DNA of 64,000 nucleotides from Corynebacterium sp. SCR221107 (GCF_027886475.1 NZ_CP115670.1:744001-808000), one strand, 5' to 3'. Positions 42,604 through 51,589 are shown, counted from the stretch's first letter. Translations and numbers: made by a program. The notes: generated by a model from the letters alone, not told the origin.

Positions 42604-44646
42604 ATGAGAGTGGAGGCGGCATGGACGGCGAAATGGACACAGATGACCCACCCGGTAAATAACACCCCCACTGCCACGGATACGACCGCAGGGACGACCC
42701 CCGCCATCGGGCGCCGGCCTCAGGAGCGGGTACGCCCCACGTGGCCGTTGTACCTGCTCTTTTTCGCCGTCGCAGGTGCCGTCGGCGGGACGGTTGCCTA
42801 CAGCTTCCTCGGCGAATCCCTCGCGGCCCTGGGGATCCCCAACCCGGGCATCGCGACCACCTTCGGGTTGCCGTTTTTCCGTGCGGTCGGTTGGATGCTC
42901 GCTGCCCTGTCGGCCGGTTCTTTCTTGTTCGCTGCTTTCCTCATCTCCCCACGGTTGCCCGGCGGTGATCACGACCGCCTGCACCAGGCCTCGTTGAGTG
43001 TGGACGGGCACCTGGCCTCGCGTACCGGTGCGGTCGCGGCCATCTGCTTCGGACTGATCGCGTTGTTGATGATCCCGCTGGTGCTCTCAGATGTCTCCGG
43101 CACCCCCCTGGCCCAGACACTCGGCCTGGAGACCCTGACGGTGGCCGTCGAGCAGGTGGCCATGGCCCGGGTGTGGCTGATCGTCGCGCTTATTGCCCTG
43201 GTCACCGGTGGTACGGGCCTGATGAGCCGGGCGTGGATCACCCAACCACTGTTGCTCCTCGGGTCAATCCTCATGATCATCCCCCTGGGCCTGACAGGGC
43301 ACTCCTCCTCGGGCGGCAACCACGACCACGGCACCAACTCCTACCTGTGGCACCTGGTCTTCTTAGTCCTGTGGGTCGGCGGACTCATGGCCCTGCTCGC
43401 CCACGGGCGTCGCCTGGGACCTGACCTGGATATTGCGCTGCGCCGCTACTCGACAATCGCCCTGGTCTCCATCATCGTCATGGCCGTGTCCGGGTTAGTC
43501 AACGCCGCCATCCGCATCGAGCTGACGGATCTGTTGACCACCCGGTACGGGTTAATCATCGTGGCCAAGACCATCGGCGTGATCATCCTCGGTGTCTTCG
43601 GGTGGATCCACCGGGCGTGGGTCATTCCGCAGGTGCAGGCCAACCCCGCTGATCGCCGCCTGTTCCGCCAGGTCGCCATCGTCGAGGTGCTTGTCATGGC
43701 GGCGGTCACCGGTATCGCCATCACCATGGGGCGCACCCCGCCGCCCTCACCGCGCATCCCGAACCTCTCGCAGATGGCCACCAAGCTCGGCTACGAGCTG
43801 TCCGAGAAGCCCACCATCCTCAACGTGTGGGGCATGTGGCGCTTTGACCTGCTGTTTGGTGCCCTCGCCCTGCTTCTGGCCGTCGGCTATCTCTCCGCTG
43901 TGTGGCGCACCCGCCAGACAGGTCACACCTGGTCAAGCACCCCCACCGCCTGGTGGTTGGCCGGATGTGTGACCCTGCTGGTGACGATGAGTTCCGGGAT
44001 CGGGCTGAATATGCCCGCGGTCTTCTCGGTGCACATGGTCGGTCACATCATCTTGTCGCTGGTCATCCCCATCTTCCTGGTGATGGGTGCCCCGCTGACC
44101 CTGCTGATGACCGCCTTCGCCCCGGGGGCCCCGGGTAGGCCGAATATCCACGACTGGGTGCGCGCCTTCACCCGCAGCCGGTTGGTGGGGGTGATCACCC
44201 ATCCGGTGGTCAACACCCTGCAGTTCCTGGTGTTCTTCTACGTCATGTACCTGTTCATCCCGCTCTATGAGCTGCTGATCTCCAAGTACGCGGGGCAGCT
44301 GATCATGAACACCGTGCTCCTGGTCTCCGGGTGCTTCTACGTCTGGGGGATGCTCGGCCCCGACCTGATCCCGCGCCGTCGCCCGGCCGCCGTCCGCCTG
44401 GGGTGGCTGGTCGCCTCCCTGCCCGTCCACCTGCTTGTCGGGGTCTATCTCCTGCGCCTGGACACGATCCTGGGCGAGGAGTTCTACCGCTCCCTGCTTT
44501 TGCCCTGGGAGCTCGATCTGCTCGCTGACCAACGCGCCGCCGTCCTGGCCTGGGCCACAGGTGTGGTTCCGCTGGCCTTTGTCACCTTTGCGCTCCTCCG
44601 GCAGGTGCGGGGGAGCGGCGAAAACGCCCGGGTTTCCGGGGAGTAG
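42604..44646 (+). CDS. CopD-CtaG fusion membrane protein
   Basis: About 680 residues with about 14-16 membrane spans. The N-terminal half is a CopD domain (copper import; spans with SHSSSGGNHDHGTNS, HLVFLVLWVGGLMAL). The C-terminal half is a CtaG/caa3_CtaG domain (FSVHMVGHIILSLVIPIFLV, MGAPLTLLMTAF), which in Gram-positives helps to build the CuA/CuB sites of cytochrome oxidase. Divergent from CopC. The start is uncertain: ATG 42604, or ATG 42643. A 13-codon ORF at 42621-42662 with GGAGG overlaps this start in another frame. Confidence 0.85.
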   Translation: MRVEAAWTAKWTQMTHPVNNTPTATDTTAGTTPAIGRRPQERVRPTWPLYLLFFAVAGAVGGTVAYSFLGESLAALGIPNPGIATTFGLPFFRAVGWMLAALSAGSFLFAAFLISPRLPGGDHDRLHQASLSVDGHLASRTGAVAAICFGLIALLMIPLVLSDVSGTPLAQTLGLETLTVAVEQVAMARVWLIVALIALVTGGTGLMSRAWITQPLLLLGSILMIIPLGLTGHSSSGGNHDHGTNSYLWHLVFLVLWVGGLMALLAHGRRLGPDLDIALRRYSTIALVSIIVMAVSGLVNAAIRIELTDLLTTRYGLIIVAKTIGVIILGVFGWIHRAWVIPQVQANPADRRLFRQVAIVEVLVMAAVTGIAITMGRTPPPSPRIPNLSQMATKLGYELSEKPTILNVWGMWRFDLLFGALALLLAVGYLSAVWRTRQTGHTWSSTPTAWWLAGCVTLLVTMSSGIGLNMPAVFSVHMVGHIILSLVIPIFLVMGAPLTLLMTAFAPGAPGRPNIHDWVRAFTRSRLVGVITHPVVNTLQFLVFFYVMYLFIPLYELLISKYAGQLIMNTVLLVSGCFYVWGMLGPDLIPRRRPAAVRLGWLVASLPVHLLVGVYLLRLDTILGEEFYRSLLLPWELDLLADQRAAVLAWATGVVPLAFVTFALLRQVRGSGENARVSGE

Positions 44647-44669
44647 GCCACCACCGACCCCGGCGAGGG

Positions 44670-44689
44670 ATCGCTGGCCTGCCAGCGAT
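44670..44689 (+). terminator. Hairpin after CopD-CtaG gene
   Basis: ATCGCTGGC and GCCAGCGAT pair fully over a two-base centre, 24 bases after the stop. No T-run; likely a non-canonical terminator. Confidence 0.5.
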
Positions 44690-45073
44690 ACCCGGGGCAC
44701 TGGTACACCCTCACCGTCCCCGCCGACCCGGTACTTCTGGTGGGAGGTCGCCGGGAGTGGCCAGGAAGTCGGCGATAGCCGGAGTTCTGACAGGGCCACC
44801 CCGGTCGTGCCCGATTTCTCTTGAGGTCACCTACTGGCAGGGAACAGCCCTCCGGCACGTTAGGGCCACCTCCCCCGCCCCCTGACAACCCTGGGTGAGT
44901 CGCCTGTGAGAAGGGTGGAAGAGTCGCCGACCCCGCCTGGCGGCTGGACCTTTGGGGGAAGGGGAGGTTAGTGTTACGTCCGTAAATAACGAAACGGTCA
45001 CAATCTAGTCTCCACCGTGCATAGCGGTGGGCTTGAGTGGGGCGGACCAACGGACAACGACGGAAGAAGATTC
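44690..45073. other. Intergenic region with possible envelope-stress box
   Basis: No gene seen. Near 44973-45004, GTTACG, TAACG and GGTCACAA lie close together, as often seen before corynebacterial cell-wall hydrolase genes (MtrA-like boxes). This is weak and untested. The rest is GC-rich without clear signals. Confidence 0.3.
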
Positions 45074-45345
45074 ATGCGACTGAAGGCTCAGCGACCAGCC
45101 GGAGGAAAACACCGCAAGATCCCCACCCCGCAAACCAAGAGCCGCGTAGCCCTGGTGGCCGTGGCCACGGGCGTGGTCTCGTCTGCGGGTCTCAGTGGTG
45201 CCGCCGCCGCCACGCTGCAGACCCAGGCTGAGGCCCCGATCTCCCCGCAGGACATTGTCGGTGGCGTGCAGTTGGCCACCAATGACACCGCGCTGCCCCC
45301 GGACACGACGGAGACGGCCCCGCAGATCCTGACGATCTCGGAGTA
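45074..45345 (+). pseudogene. N-terminal fragment of a secreted (M23-like) cell-wall protein
   Basis: The basic leader (MRLKAQRPAGGKHRKIP), a hydrophobic segment with VALVAVATGVVSSAGL and the mature start ATLQTQAEAPISPQD look like the beginning of a corynebacterial peptidoglycan hydrolase. After about residue 90 (ISEYTS) the frame runs into unrelated DNA (to 45403), just before a resolvase gene. The catalytic domain is absent from the window. Confidence 0.6.
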
Positions 45346-45412
45346 TACCTCAAAAGAACAGTTTTTGAATTGCAGGAATGCTCGCAAACATCATGTTCAC
45401 TAGGGTTGTGTT

Positions 45413-46036
45413 ATGGATTGTGGAACAGAACCGTCACTACCTCTAGATATTCCTGAACATCCTGAGGTTATTTCCGGGCAAAAAGTCGGTTACGCGCGGG
45501 TTAGCTCTAAAGACCAGAATCTGGAGCGGCAAACCGCAGCGTTGAAGAAAGAGAAGTGCTTTCGCATCTTCGACGATACCGTTAGCGGTTCGTCCACCGA
45601 CCGTCCTGGGTTGGATGGTGCGTTGAACTATGTGCGTCCTGGTGACCAGCTTGTGGTTATGAGTATGGATCGGTTGGCACGGTCGCTTATTGATTTACAC
45701 CGCCTGGTCGATGACCTCACTGCCCGCGATGTTTCGGTGAAGTTTTTGAAAGAGGGGCAAACGTATTCTTTGAACTCGACACCTATTGCCAAGCTCATGC
45801 TCGGGCTGCTCGGTTCGGTTGCGGAGTTTGAGCGCTCGATTATTCGTGAGCGTCAGGCGGAGGGGATTGCGCGGGCGAAAGCCCGCGGGGTGTATAAAGG
45901 TCGCGCGAAAGCGCTGACTGATGAGCAGCTTGCCCAGGCACAAGAGTGGGTGGGCGCTGGTATTCCGAAGACAGAAGTTGCCCGCAGGCTCGGCATTGGT
46001 AGGACAACGCTGTATAGCTACTTAAACAGCCAATAA
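45413..46036 (+). CDS. Serine recombinase (resolvase family)
   Basis: 207 residues with GYARVSSKDQNLERQ (catalytic Ser), VMSMDRLARSLIDLHRLVDDL, GSVAEFERSIIRERQAEGI and a C-terminal HTH (PKTEVARRLGIGRTTLYSYL). Intact. It starts shortly after the truncated secreted gene, so its arrival probably broke that gene. Related to, but not a copy of, the recombinase at 33143. Confidence 0.88.
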   Translation: MDCGTEPSLPLDIPEHPEVISGQKVGYARVSSKDQNLERQTAALKKEKCFRIFDDTVSGSSTDRPGLDGALNYVRPGDQLVVMSMDRLARSLIDLHRLVDDLTARDVSVKFLKEGQTYSLNSTPIAKLMLGLLGSVAEFERSIIRERQAEGIARAKARGVYKGRAKALTDEQLAQAQEWVGAGIPKTEVARRLGIGRTTLYSYLNSQ

Positions 46037-46127
46037 ATTGGAACTAGTCCACGCTGCTCAAGCCCTGCCTGAGGGGCTAGAGGCAGGCTTGAGCTATACA
46101 TAGTGGCCGTTCGGGGGGTGTCCCTAT

Positions 46128-46257
46128 GTTTTTGTCAAGGGTCAGTACGCTGCGCAGCCGGTTGATAGTGCGGGTGGCGTCCCTGGCGATGTCGTCATCC
46201 AACCCGGACAACATCTTCAGGGCTGAGAGGACCTCGTTGTCCCGGTCCACGGTGGAG
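46128..46257 (-). pseudogene. IS110-family transposase fragment
   Basis: Minus-strand frame TVDRDNEVLSALKMLSGLDD, then DIARDATRTINRLRSVLT, matches the central block of IS110-type transposases. Both ends are lost: on the right it is joined to the broken copy of the MSYNDTII gene, and on the left to unrelated DNA near 46128. Confidence 0.6.
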
Positions 46258-46272
46258 GGTGTCGCGTTCGAA

Positions 46273-46326
46273 CTAGTCGTCGACGGTCGCGTCGGCGCGG
46301 GTGATGATCGTGTCGTTGAAGCTCAT
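46273..46326 (-). pseudogene. Broken duplicate of the MSYNDTII membrane-protein gene
   Basis: 17 codons, MSFNDTIITRADATVDD, then TAG. Compared with the intact gene at 46374-46847, the GAG codon after VDD has become TAG; past the stop FERDTLHR continues the likeness before joining the IS110 fragment. The ribosome-binding site AAGGACC is kept, so a 17-residue peptide could still be made. Confidence 0.7.
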
Positions 46327-46373
46327 GTCTGTGGTCCTTCTGTGGTCGGGTCGGTGGTGCCTGGGGTGCTCGG

Positions 46374-46847
46374 TCAGTCCTCCAGATCCTCGGCGAGCCT
46401 CTCCTCGTCGGCGGCCCGCACCTTCGGGGTCCGAGCGAGGAAGAATGCCACGAGAAGCAGACCCACCACGGAACCGACCGCGGCCCCCAGGATGAATGAC
46501 AGTGAACCGCCGTATCCACGGAAGGCGACGCCCGTGATCCAGACCACGATGAACACTCCGATGACAACCCAGTCGACGCTGGTGGTCGCGGCCTGGCGGG
46601 GATGGGGGATCCGCTGACGAAGCCACCGGTTGCTGATGATGTGCCCGATAAGCGGGGGTAGAAGAACGATGAGGCTGGCGATGCTCGCGATGCCGTCGGC
46701 GATCCACGCCATGGCCGCACCGGCGGTGAAGATGAGGTAGGCGGTCCAGTTCCAGGCCACCGTGGAGGAGCGGTGGAGCATGTCGCGCTCGAACTCGTCG
46801 TCCACCGTGGCGTCCGCATTGGCGATGATGGTGTCGTTGTAGCTCAT
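46374..46847 (-). CDS. Four-span membrane protein of an HTH-linked pair
   Basis: 157 residues starting MSYNDTIIANADATVDDEF. Four hydrophobic segments (about 32-50, 55-75, 95-115, 120-142) are followed by an acidic tail. AAGGAA lies before the ATG. It follows an XRE regulator and a one- or two-span protein on the same strand. Such XRE plus small membrane protein units are common on mobile elements; no function is known to me. Confidence 0.6.
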   Translation of the reverse strand: MSYNDTIIANADATVDDEFERDMLHRSSTVAWNWTAYLIFTAGAAMAWIADGIASIASLIVLLPPLIGHIISNRWLRQRIPHPRQAATTSVDWVVIGVFIVVWITGVAFRGYGGSLSFILGAAVGSVVGLLLVAFFLARTPKVRAADEERLAEDLED

Positions 46848-46857
46848 GTCAGGTTCC

Positions 46858-47106
46858 TTACTGTCGCGTTCCGGATGCTGCGTGTTCGTTCTGGTCGGCC
46901 TGTTCGTCGCCGAAGATCTCCTCGACGGTGTGCCCCAGCGCCCGGCAGATGGCCAGTGCCAGGTGGACGGAGGGGGAGTAGTTGCCGCGTTCAATGTTCG
47001 CGATGGTCTGGCGGGAGACTCCGACCTTCTCCGCGAGCTCTCCCTGGCTCAGTTCATGCCACCGGCGGAACTTGCGGACCATGTTGCTCAGGTCCTGGTC
47101 CCTCAT
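46858..47106 (-). CDS. XRE-family HTH regulator
   Basis: 82 residues, one helix-turn-helix domain (LSQGELAEKVGVSRQTIANIERGNYSPSV) followed by HLALAICRALGHTVEEIF. This is the YozG/PlcR-type small XRE regulator, probably controlling its own operon with the membrane proteins on either side. ATG 47106 overlaps the end of the upstream gene. Confidence 0.85.
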   Translation of the reverse strand: MRDQDLSNMVRKFRRWHELSQGELAEKVGVSRQTIANIERGNYSPSVHLALAICRALGHTVEEIFGDEQADQNEHAASGTRQ

Positions 47107-47291
47107 GGCCACTCCTGAGTGGCCTTTTCCTGGGTGGCCTTCTCCTGGGCGAGCGTGTAGCCGAGTGTGACGCAGACGGCCAGTGCCGCCACGGTGGCCA
47201 GGATTCCCACGACCGTGGGGCCGAGGGGGTATGCCGTGGCCAGGAGTGTGAGGATGGCGGCGAGGAAAGCGGCTGCTCTTGTTCTGGCCAT
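47103..47291 (-). CDS. Small membrane protein
   Basis: 62 residues with two hydrophobic segments (about 6-22 and 25-47) and a repeated QEKATQEKATQEW tail. AGAAGGACG precedes ATG 47291. The first gene of the three-gene unit with the XRE regulator. No function recognised. Confidence 0.55.
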   Translation of the reverse strand: MARTRAAAFLAAILTLLATAYPLGPTVVGILATVAALAVCVTLGYTLAQEKATQEKATQEWP

Positions 47292-47383
47292 ATTCGTCCT
47301 TCTCATCATGTCGTATGTTCTTCACCGAGTGTACAGAATATTTGTCATTGTGTCTACCGGAATATCAAAACCTGATCAACGTT

Positions 47384-47921
47384 GGTGCTGTTGCAAAGTT
47401 GGGGCAGTAGAAAGACCGGCGTGAAATAATCAGAGCCATGGGCATCTTCTCCGGTCGTCATTTCCCCCCGTGACATCATCCTGTGGGCGGTGCGGTGGTA
47501 CTGCCGCTACGGGGTGAGCTACCGCGATCTCGAAGAAATGATGACCGAGCGGGGTGTGCCAGTCGATCGCACCACGATCTACCGCTGGGTCCAGAAATAC
47601 GCCCCTGAGCTGGACAAGCAAACACGGTGGTACCGGCAGGTACCCGACTGGCAGGCCCGGTCCTGGCGGGTGGATGAGACCTATATCCGGGTCGGCGGCA
47701 CGTGGTGCTATCTCTACCGGGCTATTACCGCCGGTGGCCAGACCCTAGACTTTTACCTCTCTCCGAAGCGGAACGTGGCCGCAGCGAAGCGTTTCCTGGC
47801 CAAGGCCCTCAGATCCAATGCGTCAGCCGGATATTCGAGACAGCTTAAGCACCCCGGAGCAAGGACAACTAATGTCTTGAGGTTGGGCTTTTCGACCCTG
47901 GCCCAACTTTGCAACAGCACC
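47384..47921 (+). mobile_element. Decayed IS6-family insertion sequence
   Basis: 538 bp bounded by perfect 17-bp inverted ends beginning GGTGCTGTTGCAAA. The transposase starts MGIFSGRHFP at 47439, then an extra C in a C-run (47466-47472) breaks the frame. The core reads on (AVRWYCRYGVSYRDLEEMM, ARSWRVDETYIRVGGTWCYL) to about 47830 and then a deletion removes most of the catalytic part. Not functional. No target duplication. Confidence 0.85.
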
Positions 47922-48162
47922 CTTATCGCTGTGGTTATTCAATTCACTTTGTGCCAGTTTGATGGGTATGGCAGGGAAATGAGGCATGTTCAAATTCGCA
48001 TCGAGTAAGAAACTTTAGATGCTTTGGAAGGAATTAAAGTTTTGTGGATGTCAGGAGAACTGTTTATTCGGTATTAACGAGATAAGCGTAATAAGCGGGT
48101 GGCAAGAGCTTTAGAGCATGATACTTAATGCTGTAGATCTAGAGGTGAAAAGAAAATCGTTA
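47922..48162. other. Gap between IS6 and IS3 without a gene
   Basis: About 240 AT-richer bases. I see no coding frame, RNA or clear hairpin. Confidence 0.5.
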
Positions 48163-48215
48163 ATCTGAAGTGTCCCAGGTTTTGTTCCGCTTGAGTAGAT
48201 GGGAAAATCTGGAAC

Positions 48216-48527
48216 ATGCCGAGAAAATTTGACCAGGATGCAAAGGACCGTGTGGTCCGTCTCGTGGAAGACCGCATCTTGGCGGAAAATATGTCGATGC
48301 AGGCCGCGTGCCAGGCAGTAGCTCCAAAGCTGGGGGTTTCATGGCACACGGCTCGTCAATGGACCCAGCAGGCCCGCCGTGCAGGAAACACCCCAGAACC
48401 TGTACCTGAAGATTTGGCCGCCGAAAACGCGAGGCTACGCCGTGAAAATCACCAGCTCCGCGACACTAATGAGCTACTGAAAGCCGCGTCAGCTTTTTTC
48501 GCGTCGGAACTCGACCCCAAACGTTAA
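48216..48527 (+). CDS. IS3-family transposase OrfA (second IS)
   Basis: 103 residues with the OrfA layout: HTH (MQAACQAVAPKLGVSWHTAR) and zipper (NARLRRENHQLRDTNELLKA). Followed 3 bases later by OrfB. Confidence 0.9.
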   Translation: MPRKFDQDAKDRVVRLVEDRILAENMSMQAACQAVAPKLGVSWHTARQWTQQARRAGNTPEPVPEDLAAENARLRRENHQLRDTNELLKAASAFFASELDPKR

Positions 48528-48530
48528 GAA

Positions 48531-49451
48531 ATGATCCGGTTCATCGATGAAAACCGGAATCGTTTCTCTGTCGAGTTCATCTGTAAGACGTTGAAAAATA
48601 ACCGGGCTGGCCGGTTTATCACCTCGCGTGGTTATCGCCAGTCCAAGGCTCGCGGGTTAAGTGCTCGTCGACTTCGTGACGGCGTGCTGGTTGAACGCAT
48701 TAGTGCCGTTCATAGAAATAATTATGGTGTCTACGGTGTGCGGAAAATGTGGCATGCTCTTCGCCGTGAAGGAATCGATATCGAGCGTGAACAAACCGCC
48801 CGACTGATGCGCCTGGCTGGCGTTTCTGGCAAAGGCAAAGGCGGATCACCAATCACAACCCGAAAAGCTAACGTGCCTGATTTGCGCCCGGACTTGGTCG
48901 AGCGTGAATTTAAAGCTCAAGGACCGAATAAGCTGTGGGTGGCTGACATTACCTATGTACGAACACGAAAAGGATTCGTCTACACCGCGATTGTCACCGA
49001 CGTCTACTCCCGGAGGATCGTCGGGTGGGCGCTGTCAGATTCGATGCGGACCGAAGCTTTGCCGCTGCAAGCTCTCAACCAGGCGATCGTGTGTGCTGAG
49101 GAAACAACAGGTCTCATTCATCATTCGGATCACGGGTCGCAGTATGTCAGCGTTGTCTACAACGAGCGACTTACCCAGCACGGCATTACAGCTTCCACCG
49201 GAAGTGTTGGTGACTCCTATGATAATGCTCTGGCTGAAAACGTTAACGGCTCCTACAAGAACGAGCTAATCCATACCCGCAGGTGGAATGACGTTGTAGA
49301 GGTAGAAATCGCGACGTTCGAGTGGGTGTCATGGTGGAACGAGGTAAGGCTCCACCAAAGCCTGGGATACCGAACCCCAGCCGAGGTGGAAACCGAATTT
49401 TGGAAGCAGAACTTGCCACAGGCAATAATGGAAATCAAAGCAAATGCCTAG
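48531..49451 (+). CDS. IS3-family transposase OrfB (second IS)
   Basis: 306 residues, with the DDE residues in WVADITYVRTRKG, HHSDHGSQYVS and SYDNALAENVNGSYK. Starts with MIRFIDENRNRFSVEFICK, the usual OrfB start. Intact, so this IS may be active. Confidence 0.92.
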   Translation: MIRFIDENRNRFSVEFICKTLKNNRAGRFITSRGYRQSKARGLSARRLRDGVLVERISAVHRNNYGVYGVRKMWHALRREGIDIEREQTARLMRLAGVSGKGKGGSPITTRKANVPDLRPDLVEREFKAQGPNKLWVADITYVRTRKGFVYTAIVTDVYSRRIVGWALSDSMRTEALPLQALNQAIVCAEETTGLIHHSDHGSQYVSVVYNERLTQHGITASTGSVGDSYDNALAENVNGSYKNELIHTRRWNDVVEVEIATFEWVSWWNEVRLHQSLGYRTPAEVETEFWKQNLPQAIMEIKANA

Positions 49452-49501
49452 GAACAAAACCCGGGGCACTTCAGATACGTATCGAGGGGTTAGTTAGTTC
49501 C

Positions 49502-51277
49502 ATGTCTAGAAATTGGGTTATACCGCCGCATGTTGTCTATCTAGTGGCATCCGAGGTTGGAGTCCGCAGTAGCCGTCATATACGAGAACAAGTATGGAAA
49601 CAGCTTCCCTTTAGAGAAACCTTGGCACGCTTCGCTCTGATGCTCGCCGACGTGAGCTCTGAACTGGATACTGCTTCAACTGTGGACCAACGGTGGGCTG
49701 CAGGTATAGAAGATACACGGCTCGGGCTCTCGGTGAAGCTCGCACTTTCGCAGGGTTATCGACTCATCGCTCCGCAGGTAGTTTTGGCATCGATGCGCGA
49801 GTTCCTTCTAGTCAGAGACGAAAACGACGGACTTGATACTGGAGAGGATGATCTGGATCTTCTGATCTGTGCGCTACTCGGAGTAGCCGAGGACCTAGGT
49901 GATTCTGGTGATCTACCTCAGGATTGGCCCGACAATCCGGATGTCACCCGATGGGGCGAACTCGCAGAACCCCTAGCGGCGGGTTTAATTGCCAATACCC
50001 ACTTCAACCAGCAGCTTCCGTTGCAATACCTTCTTGCTCGCGCCTCTGAACGTTGGGGTGACACCTGGAACGACAATATTGATGCCGCGACTCAACAGAA
50101 GATAGGGGCAAGCCCGCGGGAGTTGTTTCGCGAAGCTACGGGCTCTGATACCGAGGCTTTCATTGACATTGCCCTGTCATTCGTTGCGCAGCACCTCAAA
50201 GGTCGACACGTGGTTTTGCCGACTCACTTCATACCATGGGCGCACTTGACTGATCCGTCGCACGAAGAAGCATTACAGGCATTAAGCTCTGATGTGCCCA
50301 CGCTTAAACAAAACCTACGTGAAACGTCAGGAGAGTACTGGAACTTCGACGTCATCAAGCAGAAACCACTTCTCCGCTTAAAAGACGGCTCCTATCTCGT
50401 CATCCATCTGGGATGGCTGGTCGAACAATCTATGAGCGAGCACTTCTACCACGAAGTGCGTCAGTATTTAGATATTTTTGACCAGCAGCATGGCACTGAA
50501 CGTAAAGATGCATTTCACCGTGCCATTGGAGCCCAGTTCGAAGCCGACGTATCCGAAATACTAGAACGCACCTTCAGTGGAAGAAAGAGCAAAGCTGATC
50601 GACTGACCAGCCGAGTCTGGGACGAAAAACAACTGCAGTCTGCATTTTCCAAATCAGTCAGTAAAGGACAGCAGCCCAAGATCCCCGACTTTGTCGTGCA
50701 ATTCGGGAACATCTGGCTCATTATTGATGCCACATTTAGGGAACCGATTAGGTCGGTAACACACGGGAAATCCGGCGTGGACAGACTTGGTAAGGAAGTC
50801 GCCATGTTGATGACGGACAGAAAAGCCGAACAACTCAACTCAATGGTTGAGCTGCTTACCAAAGATGCATCACCGTTGATTGGAACCCCGCTGCCTGATG
50901 ATCCTACGTTCGTTCCTTTGATCATTTCCGGGGATTACTCGCTGCCCTGGATACTTCCGGTGGCGGCCACGACCCAGGAAGTCCTGAAAAGCAAGAACCT
51001 ACTTCAACAGCACAATGTCTTGCCCCTGGCCCTGATGACATATAAAGATCTTCTCCTTATGGAACACATTGGCGAATCGCAGGGTCCGCGTGTTATCGAA
51101 ACTATTAAGCGGTGGAGAACTCACGAGCTGGATAGCTGGGCATTCCACCAGTTCGCCCACCACGAGGGAACGGCTTTACGGTTACCACGCGCCGTAAAGA
51201 AGCGGCACAATCAAGCATTTAAGGACTTGCTGCGCAGACTCAAAAACCGGATGAAAGAGACTGAAAAAAGCAACTAA
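49502..51277 (+). CDS. Unrecognised 591-aa protein with nuclease-like core (defence candidate A)
   Basis: A soluble protein. The first 280 residues are helical, without known motifs. Residues about 345-460 read like a PD-(D/E)xK fold: a helix GAQFEADVSEILERTF, then PKIPDFVVQFGNIWLIIDAT, where the usual ExK lysine is replaced (DAT), then a conserved-looking helix. Loss of the lysine means either an inactive fold or a variant site. The only neighbours are an IS3 upstream and an IS6-type end 5 bases after the stop. ATG 49502 has a weak GAGGGG site 12 bases away. In an island with Shedu and other immunity genes, defence is a reasonable guess. Confidence 0.55.
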   Translation: MSRNWVIPPHVVYLVASEVGVRSSRHIREQVWKQLPFRETLARFALMLADVSSELDTASTVDQRWAAGIEDTRLGLSVKLALSQGYRLIAPQVVLASMREFLLVRDENDGLDTGEDDLDLLICALLGVAEDLGDSGDLPQDWPDNPDVTRWGELAEPLAAGLIANTHFNQQLPLQYLLARASERWGDTWNDNIDAATQQKIGASPRELFREATGSDTEAFIDIALSFVAQHLKGRHVVLPTHFIPWAHLTDPSHEEALQALSSDVPTLKQNLRETSGEYWNFDVIKQKPLLRLKDGSYLVIHLGWLVEQSMSEHFYHEVRQYLDIFDQQHGTERKDAFHRAIGAQFEADVSEILERTFSGRKSKADRLTSRVWDEKQLQSAFSKSVSKGQQPKIPDFVVQFGNIWLIIDATFREPIRSVTHGKSGVDRLGKEVAMLMTDRKAEQLNSMVELLTKDASPLIGTPLPDDPTFVPLIISGDYSLPWILPVAATTQEVLKSKNLLQQHNVLPLALMTYKDLLLMEHIGESQGPRVIETIKRWRTHELDSWAFHQFAHHEGTALRLPRAVKKRHNQAFKDLLRRLKNRMKETEKSN

Positions 51278-51281
51278 ATTA

Positions 51282-51295
51282 GGTGCTGTTGCAAA
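51282..51295. repeat. Isolated IS6-family left end
   Basis: GGTGCTGTTGCAAA, the same 14 bases that begin the IS6 copy at 47384; the sequence then diverges. Together with the right end at 53109-53125 it encloses the Shedu gene in the way an IS6 element encloses its transposase. Confidence 0.7.
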
Positions 51296-51314
51296 TAGAA
51301 GTTTCCCCTGCTCA

Positions 51315-51425
51315 CTATTGATTGAGGATCCGGTCGACCAACTGTCGAAGATCAATCAGAGAGCAGGCGACCCGGAGTTCGTCGCCATCACTGAGGTAGT
51401 CGATGCAGTCCTTCAGTCCCTGACG
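51315..51425 (-). pseudogene. Serine recombinase fragment
   Basis: Minus-strand frame RQGLKDCIDYLSDGDELRVA joined to SLIDLRQLVDRILNQ. The SIDRLAR piece normally between the two is deleted, and both ends of the protein are missing. A relic of a third resolvase gene. Confidence 0.65.
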
Positions 51426-51589
51426 GGGTGCGCCACAATGATGCTGGGGCATACCCCAATATGCAGCCGAGTTGCTCATGCGAGTGAATACTCGCTTCAC
51501 TGGGATCCACCGTTAGCGTGCCCGAGGGCCGGCAGACTGAGGACGCATTCGTAGGTGTCGGGGCCACTCGTGGTGCGCTCAGGGGCCAC

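Larger units (their letters stand above)
48163..49476 (+). mobile_element. Second IS3-family insertion sequence, complete
   Basis: About 1.31 kb with inverted ends: ATCTGAAGTG at the left matches CACTTCAGAT at the right, and GGTTTTGTTCC continues the match inwards. OrfA and OrfB are both open. It is a different IS from the one at 35013. No target duplication was found. Confidence 0.85.

Noticed and set aside
47490..48008. 172-codon transposase gene as a functional IS6 transposase
   Set aside because: The start is broken by an extra C and the second half is deleted; the frame only runs on into flanking DNA.
48163..49476. Target-site duplication for the second IS3 element
   Set aside because: The bases next to the inverted ends (TTA and ACG) do not match; the ATC/GAT nearby is part of the inverted repeat.
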